Shown here piece by piece: positions 25,486 through 34,730 of a stretch of 64,000 nt of DNA (positions are counted from its first letter, which is position 1; each line of letters opens with the position of its first letter). The position numbers and the translations under genes are program-made. Origin of the DNA: JBMOKU01 sp049324315 (GTDB lineage Bacteria; Bacillota; Clostridia; Peptostreptococcales; Thermotaleaceae); the NCBI GenBank assembly GCA_049324315.1, contig JBMOKU010000073.1, forward strand, positions 84,037 through 148,036. Direction: 5' to 3'. A model generated the notes under the pieces. That model was not told the origin of the DNA, searched no databases, and saw nothing but the letters and a program-made list of their open reading frames with translations.

Positions 25486-26379
25486 CTATAATTTCATTTC
25501 ATGCATTAATTCTATGAATGCTTTCAATGGCGGTGAAATCCACTTGTTTTTATGATAGAGCACTTGTGTTAGCAGTTCGAAAGTCGGACCTTTCCAATTC
25601 AACCTCACCAATCGCTGTTGAATACACTCTTCTTCTACTGCAACTAGTGGTAATAATGTTATGCCTAATCCACTCATTGCAAGCTGCTTAATTAATTGTA
25701 CATTACCGGTTTCGATGACAGAGCGAGGTTTTATTTCATATTGCATAAGCATATTCTCCAAAAGTGCTCTATAGCTGCAGCCTGTTTCTGTCAAAATAAG
25801 TGGTTCACCCGCTAAATCTTCAGGAAAGATACTCTCTTTTTGAGCAAAGGGGTGTTCTGGTGAGGATAGGAGTACCATCGGCTCCGGAAACTCGAGCTCT
25901 GTAATAAAATCTTCTTCGGTTATTTTCTTCTCAAGGAAAAATGCCATATCAATTGTATTTTCCTTGAGAAAACGAAGAAAATCAGTAGAATTGCCGAATT
26001 TTAATACAAGCTCAACTGTTGGATACCTTAAGCGATATTCTTTTAGTATTTTAGGAAGCCGCATGACACACAGAGATTCCACTGCACCAATTGATAACGT
26101 TCCGCTTGGTACATCTGAATTGTTTATAACGCTTTTAGCATCATTTGAAAGTTTTAATATTTGTTCCGCAAGCGGCAGCAGTCGTTTTCCTTCCGGTGTT
26201 AATGAAATGTTGTGCCCTAATCGCTCAAATAGTCTTACTCCAAATTCTTTTTCTAACAATTGAATTTGTGTGGTTACGGTAGATTGGGCATAATTTAGAT
26301 TTTGTGCTGCCAGCGTAAAGCTTTGTAATCTTACAATTGTTAAAAAGGTTTTTAATTGCTTATGATCCAACTTTTCCAC
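25486..26379 (-). CDS. LysR-family transcriptional regulator
   Basis: LysR protein of about 297 residues: DHKQLKTFLTIVRLQSFTLA and LNYAQSTVTTQIQLLEKEFG form the DNA-binding domain, and LSIGAVESLCVMRLPKILKE opens the effector domain. The start is uncertain: the frame is open to a TTG at 26424 without a ribosome binding site, and I favour the GTG at 26379 on family alignment. It is divergent from the 4Fe-4S protein gene 26567-27238 and probably controls it. It is a close relative of the LysR at 27831-28724. Confidence 0.85.
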   Translation of the reverse strand: MEKLDHKQLKTFLTIVRLQSFTLAAQNLNYAQSTVTTQIQLLEKEFGVRLFERLGHNISLTPEGKRLLPLAEQILKLSNDAKSVINNSDVPSGTLSIGAVESLCVMRLPKILKEYRLRYPTVELVLKFGNSTDFLRFLKENTIDMAFFLEKKITEEDFITELEFPEPMVLLSSPEHPFAQKESIFPEDLAGEPLILTETGCSYRALLENMLMQYEIKPRSVIETGNVQLIKQLAMSGLGITLLPLVAVEEECIQQRLVRLNWKGPTFELLTQVLYHKNKWISPPLKAFIELMHEMKL

Positions 26380-26566
26380 ATCCCTAGCATCAATATTATC
26401 GAATATTTCTTTCAAAATTATCAATTTTACTGTTGATTAACAATATGATATCATACGGTTAAATAACAATAAATACCATAATATTAAATAATTTCAATTA
26501 CTTAAATGAAATGCAGCCTCGAAAATTCATCGGGGTTATTATATTAATTTGTGGAGGATGAGTATC

Positions 26567-27238
26567 ATGGAAGATAGGATTAAAGAAATATTTATTACGT
26601 TAGGAGCAGATATTTGCGGAATAGCCAATATCGAAAGGTTTACAAATGCACCATCCGGATTTCATCCCACCGATATATATGTGGGATGTAAATTCGTCAT
26701 CGTATTTGCCAAGTCTCTGCCGAAAGGAATGGCTTATGTTGATCCAAGAATCGTATATAATAAAGCAAATGATATCAATCTTAATGAGCTAGACCGTATA
26801 AGCTTTTTAGCAGGGACAGAAATAGAAAAATTAGGAGGTATTGCTGTTTCTATTCCATCAGATTCTCCATATGAATATTGGGATAGTGATAATATGGAAG
26901 GCAGGGGCTTATTGTCAATGAGACATGCGGCAGTGCTTGCGGGGATAGGAAGTATAGGTAAGAATACGCTTTTAATCAATAAAAAATACGGCAATATGAT
27001 TGGAATTGGTGCAGTGTTAACAGATTTGGATTTGAAATCAGATCCTTTCTCGGAAGAAATATGTATTAAAAACTGCCGCCTTTGCTTGGATAACTGTCCC
27101 CAAAAGGCACTTAATGGTCAAACAGTAAATCAAAAGCTATGCAGAGAATATACTTACAGTAATAATAAAAGGGGCTTCTCAGTATGTAATTGCAACAAAT
27201 GCAGAATTGTTTGCCCAAAATCATTGGGCGAGCGTTAA
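26567..27238 (+). CDS. 4Fe-4S binding protein, epoxyqueuosine-reductase-like
   Basis: Protein of 223 residues. The N-terminal half (MEDRIKEIFITLGADICGIA, VIVFAKSLPKG, SMRHAAVLAGIGSIGKNTLL) matches small corrinoid/4Fe-4S proteins related to QueG. The C-terminal half carries CIKNCRLCLDNCP and CNCNKCRIVCP for two clusters. It is shorter than true QueG and lacks the HEAT tail, so tRNA modification is unlikely; it may be a reductase accessory. The Met at 26567 follows GGAGG with 9 nt. Confidence 0.75.
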   Translation: MEDRIKEIFITLGADICGIANIERFTNAPSGFHPTDIYVGCKFVIVFAKSLPKGMAYVDPRIVYNKANDINLNELDRISFLAGTEIEKLGGIAVSIPSDSPYEYWDSDNMEGRGLLSMRHAAVLAGIGSIGKNTLLINKKYGNMIGIGAVLTDLDLKSDPFSEEICIKNCRLCLDNCPQKALNGQTVNQKLCREYTYSNNKRGFSVCNCNKCRIVCPKSLGER

Positions 27239-27279
27239 TAAATATATCTAATCATTCCGATTCCTTAGAACAATTAGGC

Positions 27280-27687
27280 TCAATCTGTCATGACCTTAAT
27301 AAATACTTTTCTATTTCTAGGGCCGTCAAACTCACAAAAGTATATGCTTTGCCAGGTTCCTAAAAGGAGCTTTCCTTCATGGATGATCATTGTCTTCTCC
27401 GCACCCATACAAGAAGATTTTAAATGAGCATGAGAATTTCCTTCAAAATGTCTATAATCACCTTCTATAGGAAATACCTTATCCAGAGCTGATATCATAT
27501 CCCTTACCACATCCGGGTCAGCATTTTCATTAATGGTGATACCGGCTGTGGTATGAGGACAATAAATGACCGCAATACCATCTTGGATACCTGTTTTTTC
27601 TAAAGCTTGATTCATCAAATATGTAATATCCACAAATTCTTGAGGCTTTTTGGTTGAAATTGAAAATTGAAATAGATTCGTTTTCAT
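27280..27687 (-). CDS. YjbQ/UPF0047 family protein
   Basis: Protein of 135 residues with the conserved CPHTTAGITINENADPDV and the GNSHAHLKSSCMG region that hold the family's active-site His and Asp residues, and GTWQSIYFCEFDGPRNRKV at the end. Members show weak thiamine-phosphate synthase activity in vitro; the physiological role is not settled. GGAGG lies 7 nt before the ATG. Convergent with the 4Fe-4S gene. Confidence 0.9.
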   Translation of the reverse strand: MKTNLFQFSISTKKPQEFVDITYLMNQALEKTGIQDGIAVIYCPHTTAGITINENADPDVVRDMISALDKVFPIEGDYRHFEGNSHAHLKSSCMGAEKTMIIHEGKLLLGTWQSIYFCEFDGPRNRKVFIKVMTD

Positions 27688-27830
27688 CCCTATTCCTCCA
27701 TTTATACTTTCGCATGTATTTGTATAGACACTATCTTTCTACTTCTTCAGTTCAAGTTAAAAACATAGAAGCTAGACAATCAATAACCTGTTAATTCTCA
27801 ACGGAACATTTGAACGTTTCTACGTTCTTC

Positions 27831-28724
27831 TTACTTCCAATTAGCAGCATTGTTTAGTGCAATTTCTATTAATTTGCTCATTGGTCTGGATATACTTTTA
27901 TTTTTATGGTACGCAAGCTGCGTTGAGAACTTATGGAACGGCTCTTTTACTTCTATCATCTTAAGACTCCCTTCCTCTATCTCATTGCTAACTGTATAAA
28001 AGGGTAAAAATGAAATGCCTAGACCATTCATTACACACTTTTTAGCAGCTTCTATACTTGAAAATTCTAAAGGATTTATATATTTTATTTTTTTCTGTTT
28101 TAAGTAGTTTTCAAAGGCTATTCTAAAACTACACCCGTTTTCACTTAGTATGATACTTTCTCTTGCTGCTTTATCTTCAAAATTTGTTGATAAGAATTCT
28201 AAATCTGCATCTGGCGCACCAATAATCGCCATGCACTCATCTTTTAAATTTTTAACAACTAAATCAGTATCCATAATTTGAGGTTCAATCGTAAAGATGA
28301 TATCTAACTCTCCACTATATAATTTGCTTCTTAAATCGCTGCAAATTGAATTCTTTAAAATGATATTTACCTTTGGATAACTTTTTTTATATTCCTTTAA
28401 GATTTCTCCCAAACGATATATGGACAGAGATTCGCCTGCGCCAATAACCAAATCGCCTGACACACTATTTTGTTCCGATGTTATGTTTTTAATTTCTTTA
28501 TATACATATAACATTTGTTTAGCATATGGAACTAAAGCCTTACCTACATTGGTCAAAACAATTTTTTTACCTAACCGATCAAATAGAACTTCTCCTAGTT
28601 CATTTTCTAAAATTTGGATATGGGCTGTCATTGTGGACTGTGCATAGCCCAAATGCTCTGCTGCTTTTGTGAATCCCTCAAGCTCAACGATCGTTATAAA
28701 TGTCTGCAAATGCCTGATCTCCAT
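27831..28724 (-). CDS. LysR-family transcriptional regulator
   Basis: Protein of 297 residues starting at MEIRHLQTFITIVELEGFTK, with AEHLGYAQSTMTAHIQILEN as recognition region and LVIGAGESLSIYRLGEILKE at the head of the effector domain. The Met at 28724 follows AAAGGA; a longer frame starts at 28745. It is divergent from the DJ-1 family gene at 28885, its likely target. Strong similarity to the LysR at 25486-26379 suggests a local duplication with different targets. Confidence 0.85.
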   Translation of the reverse strand: MEIRHLQTFITIVELEGFTKAAEHLGYAQSTMTAHIQILENELGEVLFDRLGKKIVLTNVGKALVPYAKQMLYVYKEIKNITSEQNSVSGDLVIGAGESLSIYRLGEILKEYKKSYPKVNIILKNSICSDLRSKLYSGELDIIFTIEPQIMDTDLVVKNLKDECMAIIGAPDADLEFLSTNFEDKAARESIILSENGCSFRIAFENYLKQKKIKYINPLEFSSIEAAKKCVMNGLGISFLPFYTVSNEIEEGSLKMIEVKEPFHKFSTQLAYHKNKSISRPMSKLIEIALNNAANWK

Positions 28725-28884
28725 TGCGCTCATTCCTTTTATCATTTAAATATATAATATTATAGTATCACACATTTCGATTGTTTACTTCATTCATTTC
28801 AATTTTACTGATGATATTTATAGCGTTATACTTAAGTAAATCGAATTTCAAATATATATCAACATTAGAAGGAGGCGTTTATGT

Positions 28885-29469
28885 ATGAAAAAAGTATTAT
28901 TACTTCTTGCCAATGGTTTTGAAGCCGTGGAAGCCAGTGTTTTTACAGACGTTATAGGGTGGAATCAATGGGAAGGTGATGGTACTACAAATTTAACAAC
29001 CGCTGGAATGAGGGAAAAATTAAAATGTACTTGGAACTTCACAGTAATTCCTGAGATGCATATCAGCGAAGTTAATGTTGTTGAATTTGATGCCCTTGCA
29101 ATACCAGGTGGGTTTGAAGAAGCGGGATTTTATGAAGATGCTTATAGCGAAGAATATCTAAACATCATCAGAGAATTTGACAAAGCAGGGAAAATCATAG
29201 CTTCTATTTGTGTCGGTGCACTTCCTATTGGAAAAAGTGGCGTACTGGCTGGTAGAAATGCCACAACATATAATTTATTGAATGGTAAAAGGCAAAAACA
29301 ATTAGCTGCGTTTGGAGCCCATGTTATTTATGGCGAACCTATTGTTGTAGATAAAAATATAATCACTTCCTACAATCCTTCCACTGCTTTCGATGTGGCT
29401 TTCAAACTTTTAGAACTACTCACATCTCAAGAAAATTGCAGCAATGTTAAGCAGCTAATGGGATTTTAG
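28885..29469 (+). CDS. DJ-1/PfpI family protein
   Basis: Protein of 194 residues with MKKVLLLLANGFEAVEAS, DALAIPGGFEEAGF and the nucleophile elbow ASICVGALPIG (Cys109). The family includes glyoxalase-like deglycases, chaperones and amidases; which applies here is open. The placement beside a LysR regulator and near reductases hints at a carbonyl or oxidative stress role (inference). AAGGAGG precedes the ATG. A strong hairpin at 29530-29551 ends the transcript. Confidence 0.85.
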   Translation: MKKVLLLLANGFEAVEASVFTDVIGWNQWEGDGTTNLTTAGMREKLKCTWNFTVIPEMHISEVNVVEFDALAIPGGFEEAGFYEDAYSEEYLNIIREFDKAGKIIASICVGALPIGKSGVLAGRNATTYNLLNGKRQKQLAAFGAHVIYGEPIVVDKNIITSYNPSTAFDVAFKLLELLTSQENCSNVKQLMGF

Positions 29470-29529
29470 CATTGCGCTAAGTACAAAGCATCTTATTCAA
29501 GGAGGCTACTACAGCTATTTCTATAAATC

Positions 29530-29551
29530 AAGGAGCAGATTACTGCTCCTT
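29530..29551 (+). terminator. intrinsic terminator
   Basis: Perfect 9-bp stem AAGGAGCAG / CTGCTCCTT with a 4-nt loop followed by TTAAG. It ends the DJ-1 gene. Confidence 0.7.
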
Positions 29552-29608
29552 TTAAGTTATAGTTTTGAATTTTTCCCAGAGATTCTTTTTTAATAATTAT
29601 ATACAAAA

Positions 29609-30355
29609 TTACTCTGACCTAAATTTCTTAAGATATTCCGCTGCAGATCGATTCATTTCCAAGGAGAAATCGGACATATACTTACGATTGCAGATCGCTC
29701 TGATATCTTCGCCAACATTCTTATCAGCTAAACCTGTCTTTTGGTTTCTTGTACGATTCATTTCCACATGTTCTTCTTTCGTTAGTCTGTGATATTTATT
29801 TTCAAACACGATGTACTGTTCTTCGAAACGTACAGGTTTTCTCCTATTCTTTTGAGTTTCCGTAGGATAACCATACACCAGCATGGCCGCAGGCAAAACA
29901 TAATCAGGAAGTTCCAACAATTCCCTAACGGTTTCACAGTTTTCAAGGATATCACCAATATAGCATGAGCCAATTCCTAAGGATTCTGCTGCCACCACTG
30001 TATTTTGAGCCGCTATGATTGCATCAGCACAGGCCAGCAGAATATCTCCCTCTCCCGGTTTTCTTGGATTGCAATCTTCATAACAAAAAGCATCATACCA
30101 TCTCTTATAATCTGCAAGAAATATAAGTACCAAAGGTGCCTTTGCAATAAAAGGCTGATTGTCACAGGTTACTGCCAGTTCTTCTTTTAATACTTCATCC
30201 GTAATATCAAGTATGCTATAGAGCATCATTGCCCCTGCAGTTGGCGCTTCGAATGCAGCATTTACTATTTCCTTTTTTATATCCTCTGCAATGGGCTTAT
30301 TTTCAAACACTCTCATTGATTTCCGACTTTTTATTTGTTTTAAAACATCGTTCAT
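29609..30355 (-). CDS. nitroreductase-family flavoprotein
   Basis: Protein of 248 residues: KQIKSRKSMRVFENKPIAED (FMN-phosphate binding arginines), AAFEAPTAGAMMLYSILDIT, AAQNTVVAAESLGIGSCYIG and LVYGYPTETQ, the NADPH-dependent FMN reductase/NfsA-like arrangement. It reduces nitro or quinone substrates in vitro; the native one is unknown. The ATG at 30355 follows GGGAGG by 7 nt and overlaps the stop of the upstream gene as ATGA, so translation is coupled. Confidence 0.9.
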   Translation of the reverse strand: MNDVLKQIKSRKSMRVFENKPIAEDIKKEIVNAAFEAPTAGAMMLYSILDITDEVLKEELAVTCDNQPFIAKAPLVLIFLADYKRWYDAFCYEDCNPRKPGEGDILLACADAIIAAQNTVVAAESLGIGSCYIGDILENCETVRELLELPDYVLPAAMLVYGYPTETQKNRRKPVRFEEQYIVFENKYHRLTKEEHVEMNRTRNQKTGLADKNVGEDIRAICNRKYMSDFSLEMNRSAAEYLKKFRSE

Positions 30356-30729
30356 ACGATTACCTCCCTTTTTTCTATCTTCTCCCATATAGACAAAATA
30401 ACAGTGGCCATCAAGTAAGCCAAAATATCTTTTGGGTCAAATGTAGTTCCAATAATCGTAGAAATCAATTTGTTATCTTGTACATTCAATCTATCTACAA
30501 TGTGAAAGTGTTGGGCCATTTCCACTGCTGCAGCAAATAAGAACAGATATAAAGGTAAAAGCTTTATTGGTTTGGATATAGTCCCCCTTATAAAGGTATA
30601 CATTAAAATAACTGCTAAAACATCTCCAACAAATGGTCGAATAATCGTATCTTTCACGAAAAGTGCAATCATAATTTCTGTTATCAATAGAATGAAAAAA
30701 GCAAATAAATACTTTGTGTTAATCTTCAT
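30352..30729 (-). CDS. DUF2809-type small membrane protein
   Basis: Protein of 125 residues with four hydrophobic segments and the pattern of DUF2809 (RPFVGDVLAVILMYTFIRG, AAAVEMAQHFHIVDRL, TFDPKDILAYLMATVI). The family also resembles VanZ-like proteins and has no assigned function. Its stop overlaps the nitroreductase start by 4 nt. Confidence 0.75.
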   Translation of the reverse strand: MKINTKYLFAFFILLITEIMIALFVKDTIIRPFVGDVLAVILMYTFIRGTISKPIKLLPLYLFLFAAAVEMAQHFHIVDRLNVQDNKLISTIIGTTFDPKDILAYLMATVILSIWEKIEKREVIV

Positions 30730-30903
30730 ATACCTATCTCCAATCTCCTCCCGCTAAATTAGAGGTGCTTTGCAAATATTCTATTCTTAGGAGAAGTTTC
30801 CCTTCTATGCTAATTAATACTTTTTATTAAACTATTCCAATCTGCTTTATCTAAATCATCAACCAATTTATCTATTCCTAAAAAAACTTACAAAAAAAAG
30901 ACT

Positions 30904-30930
30904 CAACAGTCATTTGTTCACTGATTGTTG
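30904..30930 (-). terminator. terminator-like hairpin without an assigned gene
   Basis: CAACAGTCA pairs with TGATTGTTG (one G-T), followed on the minus strand by a run of eight T. A strong minus-strand terminator, but no minus-strand gene lies upstream of it. Confidence 0.55.
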
Positions 30931-31025
30931 GCCCTTAATCATACCTATGAGAAAAATTTTTGATTACTTCAGAAACAGAAATCAACAGCTTCAAATCATA
31001 GGGACAAGCGCCTTATTTATAACAA

Positions 31026-31053
31026 AACCTCCAAAAAAGTTTTATTGGAGGTT
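31026..31053. terminator. terminator-like hairpin
   Basis: Perfect 9-bp stem AACCTCCAA / TTGGAGGTT with a 10-nt A/T loop; on the minus strand it is followed by TTGTT. Its gene is not evident. Confidence 0.4.
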
Positions 31054-31119
31054 AATACATTCAATTTATATTTTTATATCCTTGCATTCAATTCAAAATT
31101 TAAATACGTATTTTAGGGG

Positions 31120-31148
31120 TTGACTTGATATCCAAAAAGAGATATACT
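31120..31148 (+). promoter_or_regulatory. sigma-A promoter of the DUF6323/DUF6179-like operon
   Basis: TTGACT (31120-31125), 17-nt spacer, TATACT (31143-31148). It gives a leader of about 160 nt. Confidence 0.6.
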
Positions 31149-31313
31149 TAAAACGTCATTCCATTTTAACACTTGGTTATTATTATCCTATTTTATCATA
31201 TCATAATTGTTTTAAGTTGTCAAGACTTTTTAAAAAAATTCATTTGACAGGGAGGGATTTTTACGCACTTTCTTGATATTTTTTCTAAAACAGGGCTATC
31301 TTTTATTGAGGAT

Positions 31314-31775
31314 ATGGCTCAAGAAATTATGCTTACCAATGAGGTTTCGGAACCTTTTGGATTGCATCTCTCACCACAGGATTCACGGGAGATTATAACA
31401 ACCCGAAACGCTGTTTTAAAGGAATATGAACGGATTGAAGTAGATACCGAAATCACCCGTAAAATAATCACCCAACTTTGTTCATCTCCCTATCTTCAGC
31501 AAGATAATTATACGGAGACCATTATGGAGATTCATGAACTGTTTCATTATATAAAGAACGAATTAGATGATGATATAGGTGACGATCAGTTGATAGAAAG
31601 ACTTGCAGATTTATATAATCATAATTGTTCTGGCGTTTTGGATCTTTTAAAAGGAAGGGAAACCGAAAAGATTATTCGACAATACAGGTTTGGAGATGCA
31701 TATGATCAAGATTCTGATCCAGAAGAGGATGAAGATCAGTCAGAACGTTGGGAGGATACGTTATGGGATCAATAA
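31314..31775 (+). CDS. DUF6323-like protein
   Basis: Acidic, helical protein of at least 153 residues that I match tentatively to DUF6323, a Clostridia family of unknown function paired with DUF6179. The first in-frame ATG is 31314 but lacks a well-placed ribosome binding site. The frame stays open and protein-like (HFLDIFSKTGLSFIED) back to a stop at 31245, and a GGGAGGG at 31250-31256 sits just before it, so translation may begin at a non-standard codon near 31257-31263. It overlaps the next gene by 13 nt. Confidence 0.6.
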   Translation: MAQEIMLTNEVSEPFGLHLSPQDSREIITTRNAVLKEYERIEVDTEITRKIITQLCSSPYLQQDNYTETIMEIHELFHYIKNELDDDIGDDQLIERLADLYNHNCSGVLDLLKGRETEKIIRQYRFGDAYDQDSDPEEDEDQSERWEDTLWDQ

Positions 31776-33160
31776 TTGGAATAGATAAAGAAAAGCTAGA
31801 TCAAAATCAATACTTGGTTTCTCTATTGAAAGAAGGTACTCAAAACGGGTTATTAGGTTTAGATCTTGCAAAGAGCCTCCCCTTCGGGCTAATGGACGTT
31901 CTTAAAGAGATTATGAGAATGTACACAAAAGGAGAAAGCTCTACTTTAAAGGCTGGAACAGCAGAAGATTTGATGAAATCCATTATTTACTCCATAGATC
32001 TTTTTTTAATGAAGTATCCCAACCCGGAGGATGCCCTCCATCATCTGCAATCATGCAATGTTAGAATCCTATATCAAGAGGCTGTGGACTATGCCAACGA
32101 TTATATAGAAAGTACAAAAAAACTATACCAATCCATCGAAGCAAAACGTGTATGGGTGCCAAATGTTGTCTATAACGAAACCTTCACAGAGGCAATCCCA
32201 AATTTCTTTTTAGACTATGATGTGATTTTTGCAGCTCATCATACTTCCAGTGATATGGACTACCCTTTGGCTTTTGATGATATGTCTGCAAAAGGAATCG
32301 CTTATATCAGAAGATATCTTGATGCCTTTGCATTGGAAAATGAATTTTGTCTCAAGTTTCAGCCTAAAAGTATAACCATGCTGCTTCAATCCTACGGAAA
32401 GTCAAATAGACTGAATTACAAGCAGTCGCCTATAAACTTATTTGAGCTTGTATTTAATAATATTGTTTTTTTAACATTACTGGATGAAAGCTATGAAAGC
32501 CTTTTAATTTCTGCCATAGGATTTGAAATGATTGAGGAAAAGCTCAACGGATTAGAGGAAATTACATTAAAACACCTTATCTCAAGTATCTTAAATAAGA
32601 TCATCAATCGCCTGGAAATCGCGAATTCTAAGCTTATTGATTTAATTTATCGATATTCACAGGCTATGATAGAGCGCCTAAGCAATGCATTAGCTCACGG
32701 CCATCTTGCAAATATGATGGTCTTAGACATCACAGCACAGCCTGAGGAAAGAACCGTTTTGGATCCGGGACATAAAATGAATAACAGAGCTTTCCGATTT
32801 GTTTATAAAAAAATACGAGACTGTTCTACTGTTGAAGATAAACTAATTCTATTAACAAAATACGTTAACGCTTTGGATGATTTTCTTGACCTGTTGAAAG
32901 CAGACTGTTTTTTTGAAAAAGAATATGACTGTGTTTTCGATAGCTTAGGGAATCTGGAATTAAGCACTTTGATCGTTAGTGAATTTAAGGAGCATATGTT
33001 AAGGGGAGAAGAGAAACTTTCTACATTTCTTTCTAAAACTATTTCCTATAAATATGATTGGGAAGAAGCTTTCGTTGATTGGTTAAGGAAATTCGATAAA
33101 GACCGTGTTCAGGCTATTGAATTGTTGGTCCACGAAAACCTATCTTCTGAAATTGTTTAG
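31763..33160 (+). CDS. DUF6179-like protein
   Basis: Protein of 465 residues, soluble, mostly helical, without motifs that suggest catalysis. It is tentatively DUF6179, given its length, its DUF6323-like partner and segments such as VPNVVYNETFTEAIPNFF and YDVIFAAHHTSSDMDYPL. GGGAGG at 31749-31754 fits the ATG at 31763. It overlaps the upstream gene by 13 nt, so the two are translationally coupled and their products probably interact. Function unknown. Confidence 0.6.
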   Translation: MGSIIGIDKEKLDQNQYLVSLLKEGTQNGLLGLDLAKSLPFGLMDVLKEIMRMYTKGESSTLKAGTAEDLMKSIIYSIDLFLMKYPNPEDALHHLQSCNVRILYQEAVDYANDYIESTKKLYQSIEAKRVWVPNVVYNETFTEAIPNFFLDYDVIFAAHHTSSDMDYPLAFDDMSAKGIAYIRRYLDAFALENEFCLKFQPKSITMLLQSYGKSNRLNYKQSPINLFELVFNNIVFLTLLDESYESLLISAIGFEMIEEKLNGLEEITLKHLISSILNKIINRLEIANSKLIDLIYRYSQAMIERLSNALAHGHLANMMVLDITAQPEERTVLDPGHKMNNRAFRFVYKKIRDCSTVEDKLILLTKYVNALDDFLDLLKADCFFEKEYDCVFDSLGNLELSTLIVSEFKEHMLRGEEKLSTFLSKTISYKYDWEEAFVDWLRKFDKDRVQAIELLVHENLSSEIV

Positions 33161-33165
33161 AGAAA

Positions 33166-33192
33166 GCGACCTTGAAATATATTCGAGGTCGC
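33166..33192 (+). terminator. intrinsic terminator
   Basis: GCGACCT pairs with AGGTCGC, with additional near-palindromic pairing inside, right after the DUF6179-like stop. Confidence 0.65.
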
Positions 33193-33569
33193 CTCCTTAA
33201 TCATCTGATCACCAAACCAGCTGCCTTATAATGTGCGTATGCGGAAACATATCTCCAAAACTGCCGTTACCTACGAAACAATACCCTCACCCCTTTGCTT
33301 ATTACTTTTGCCCTATAAACTATAACTAAAATTTAAAAATAACTATTACCTAAACATATTTGAGCGTGAAAGCGTTTCAGAACAATTACTCATGCAATGT
33401 CCTAAATTGTAATTATGCACGTTCAATTATATAAACGAAGCGCTACCTCCGTCCCTGCTCTCTACAATTTGTTTGTCACAATATAACTTAAAATTTATTG
33501 ATTCATAACGCCTATAGGAGATACATATATTTACTTTGTAGGCAAATTGTAAGACTGTGAGGGGAAACT
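33193..33569. other. 377-nt intergenic region
   Basis: No coding sequence or recognised RNA motif. AT-rich; it must hold the promoter of the L,D-transpeptidase gene, but no clear consensus boxes stand out. Confidence 0.4.
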
Positions 33570-34730
33570 ATGTTCTATAAGCGTAAAAACCTTCTTTATT
33601 TTGTACTAGTTTTTATTCTAGTGTTGCTTCAAATACAAGTTTTAGCATTTGATGAGGTATATGCACAAAATAAAGCATCCCCTACTATTGAAGTCGTTAA
33701 AATTGATAATTTAAATGAGGATATAGAAGTTACAGATAAAGCTTCTCTAAAGATAGATTCAATAACAATTGATAAAACTAATATCGAGGTAGTTGGGACT
33801 GTATTTCGATTTACGGCTATTTCTGGTAATGAGAATTTGAATTATGCGTGGACTATTTTCAAAGATTTTGATGAAATCTATAAAAAGGAATATAGCGAAG
33901 AAAATTTTTTAGATTTTACTATGAGTGAATTAGGAAGATATCAAGCTGTTGTAACTATTAAAAATGAGAATGGAATTACTGTAAGTAGATTATCAGAAGA
34001 AATTAATATTATTCGTCCTATTAAAATAAACTCTATCTGGGTAGACAAAACTGGTAAACTGCCTGTTAATACGCCTCTTAATTTTTCCGTTTCAGCAGAA
34101 GGAGATGATTTAGTTTATCATTGGTACATACTTAAGGACTCAGATGTAGAATATGACGGATTACTTAGCCAGAATAATAGTATTAATTATACACCAAATG
34201 GGCCTGGGATATATAAGGCCCTTGTATATGTTAGCGATAGATTTGGGAAATGCATAAGTGAATATTCAGAAGAAGTTATAATATATGAAGAGGTTGTTTC
34301 AGAAAAAGAAAAATTAGAAACAACGATAAATGAAAAAGACTTTAGTAGTGAAACAAATAACTATTTATGGGTGGATACCAATAAGAATCTAATCTATGTT
34401 TTTGAAGGGGAAAGTAAGAATTGGAGTCTTACAAAAACAATGGTTTGTACAGATGGAAAAGCTTCAACACCAACTGTTAAAGGCAATTTTACAATTAAGG
34501 GAAGAGCTCCATGGCTTACTTCGTATAATGGAAAAGTAAAAGCAAAGTACAAGGTTAGATTCTTTGAAGATTATTATTTTCATTCAATTTTATTCGATTC
34601 TGAGGGGAAAAACATTGTGGATTCCCGACTAGGGCAGTCCCTTTCCCATGGCTGCATTAGGTTAAGCGTAGATGATGCTAAGTGGGTTTATGACAATATC
34701 AAAGATGGCACAGGCGTATACGTAGAGTGA
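33570..34730 (+). CDS. exported L,D-transpeptidase (YkuD) with two Ig-like repeats
   Basis: Protein of 386 residues. The signal peptide covers residues 5-30. Two repeats of about 90 residues follow (IDKTNIEVVGTVFRFTA to EEINII, and VDKTGKLPVNTPLNFSV to EEVIIY), resembling tyrosine-rich Ig-like modules. The C-terminal YkuD domain opens at NYLWVDTNKNLIYVFEG and ends with SHGCIRLS, holding His360 and Cys362. It cross-links peptidoglycan stem peptides outside the membrane. TGAGGGG precedes the ATG. The Ig-like part probably positions the enzyme in the wall. Confidence 0.85.
   Translation: MFYKRKNLLYFVLVFILVLLQIQVLAFDEVYAQNKASPTIEVVKIDNLNEDIEVTDKASLKIDSITIDKTNIEVVGTVFRFTAISGNENLNYAWTIFKDFDEIYKKEYSEENFLDFTMSELGRYQAVVTIKNENGITVSRLSEEINIIRPIKINSIWVDKTGKLPVNTPLNFSVSAEGDDLVYHWYILKDSDVEYDGLLSQNNSINYTPNGPGIYKALVYVSDRFGKCISEYSEEVIIYEEVVSEKEKLETTINEKDFSSETNNYLWVDTNKNLIYVFEGESKNWSLTKTMVCTDGKASTPTVKGNFTIKGRAPWLTSYNGKVKAKYKVRFFEDYYFHSILFDSEGKNIVDSRLGQSLSHGCIRLSVDDAKWVYDNIKDGTGVYVE

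Larger units (their letters stand above)
30730..31313. other. 584-nt intergenic region
   Basis: No supported coding sequence. It contains two hairpins (30904-30930 and 31026-31053) and the promoter at 31120-31148 for the rightward operon. The rest is AT-rich. Confidence 0.5.

Noticed and set aside
30914..31123. 69-codon plus-strand frame in the intergenic region
   Set aside because: No ribosome binding site, runs through a hairpin and the -35 region of the next promoter.
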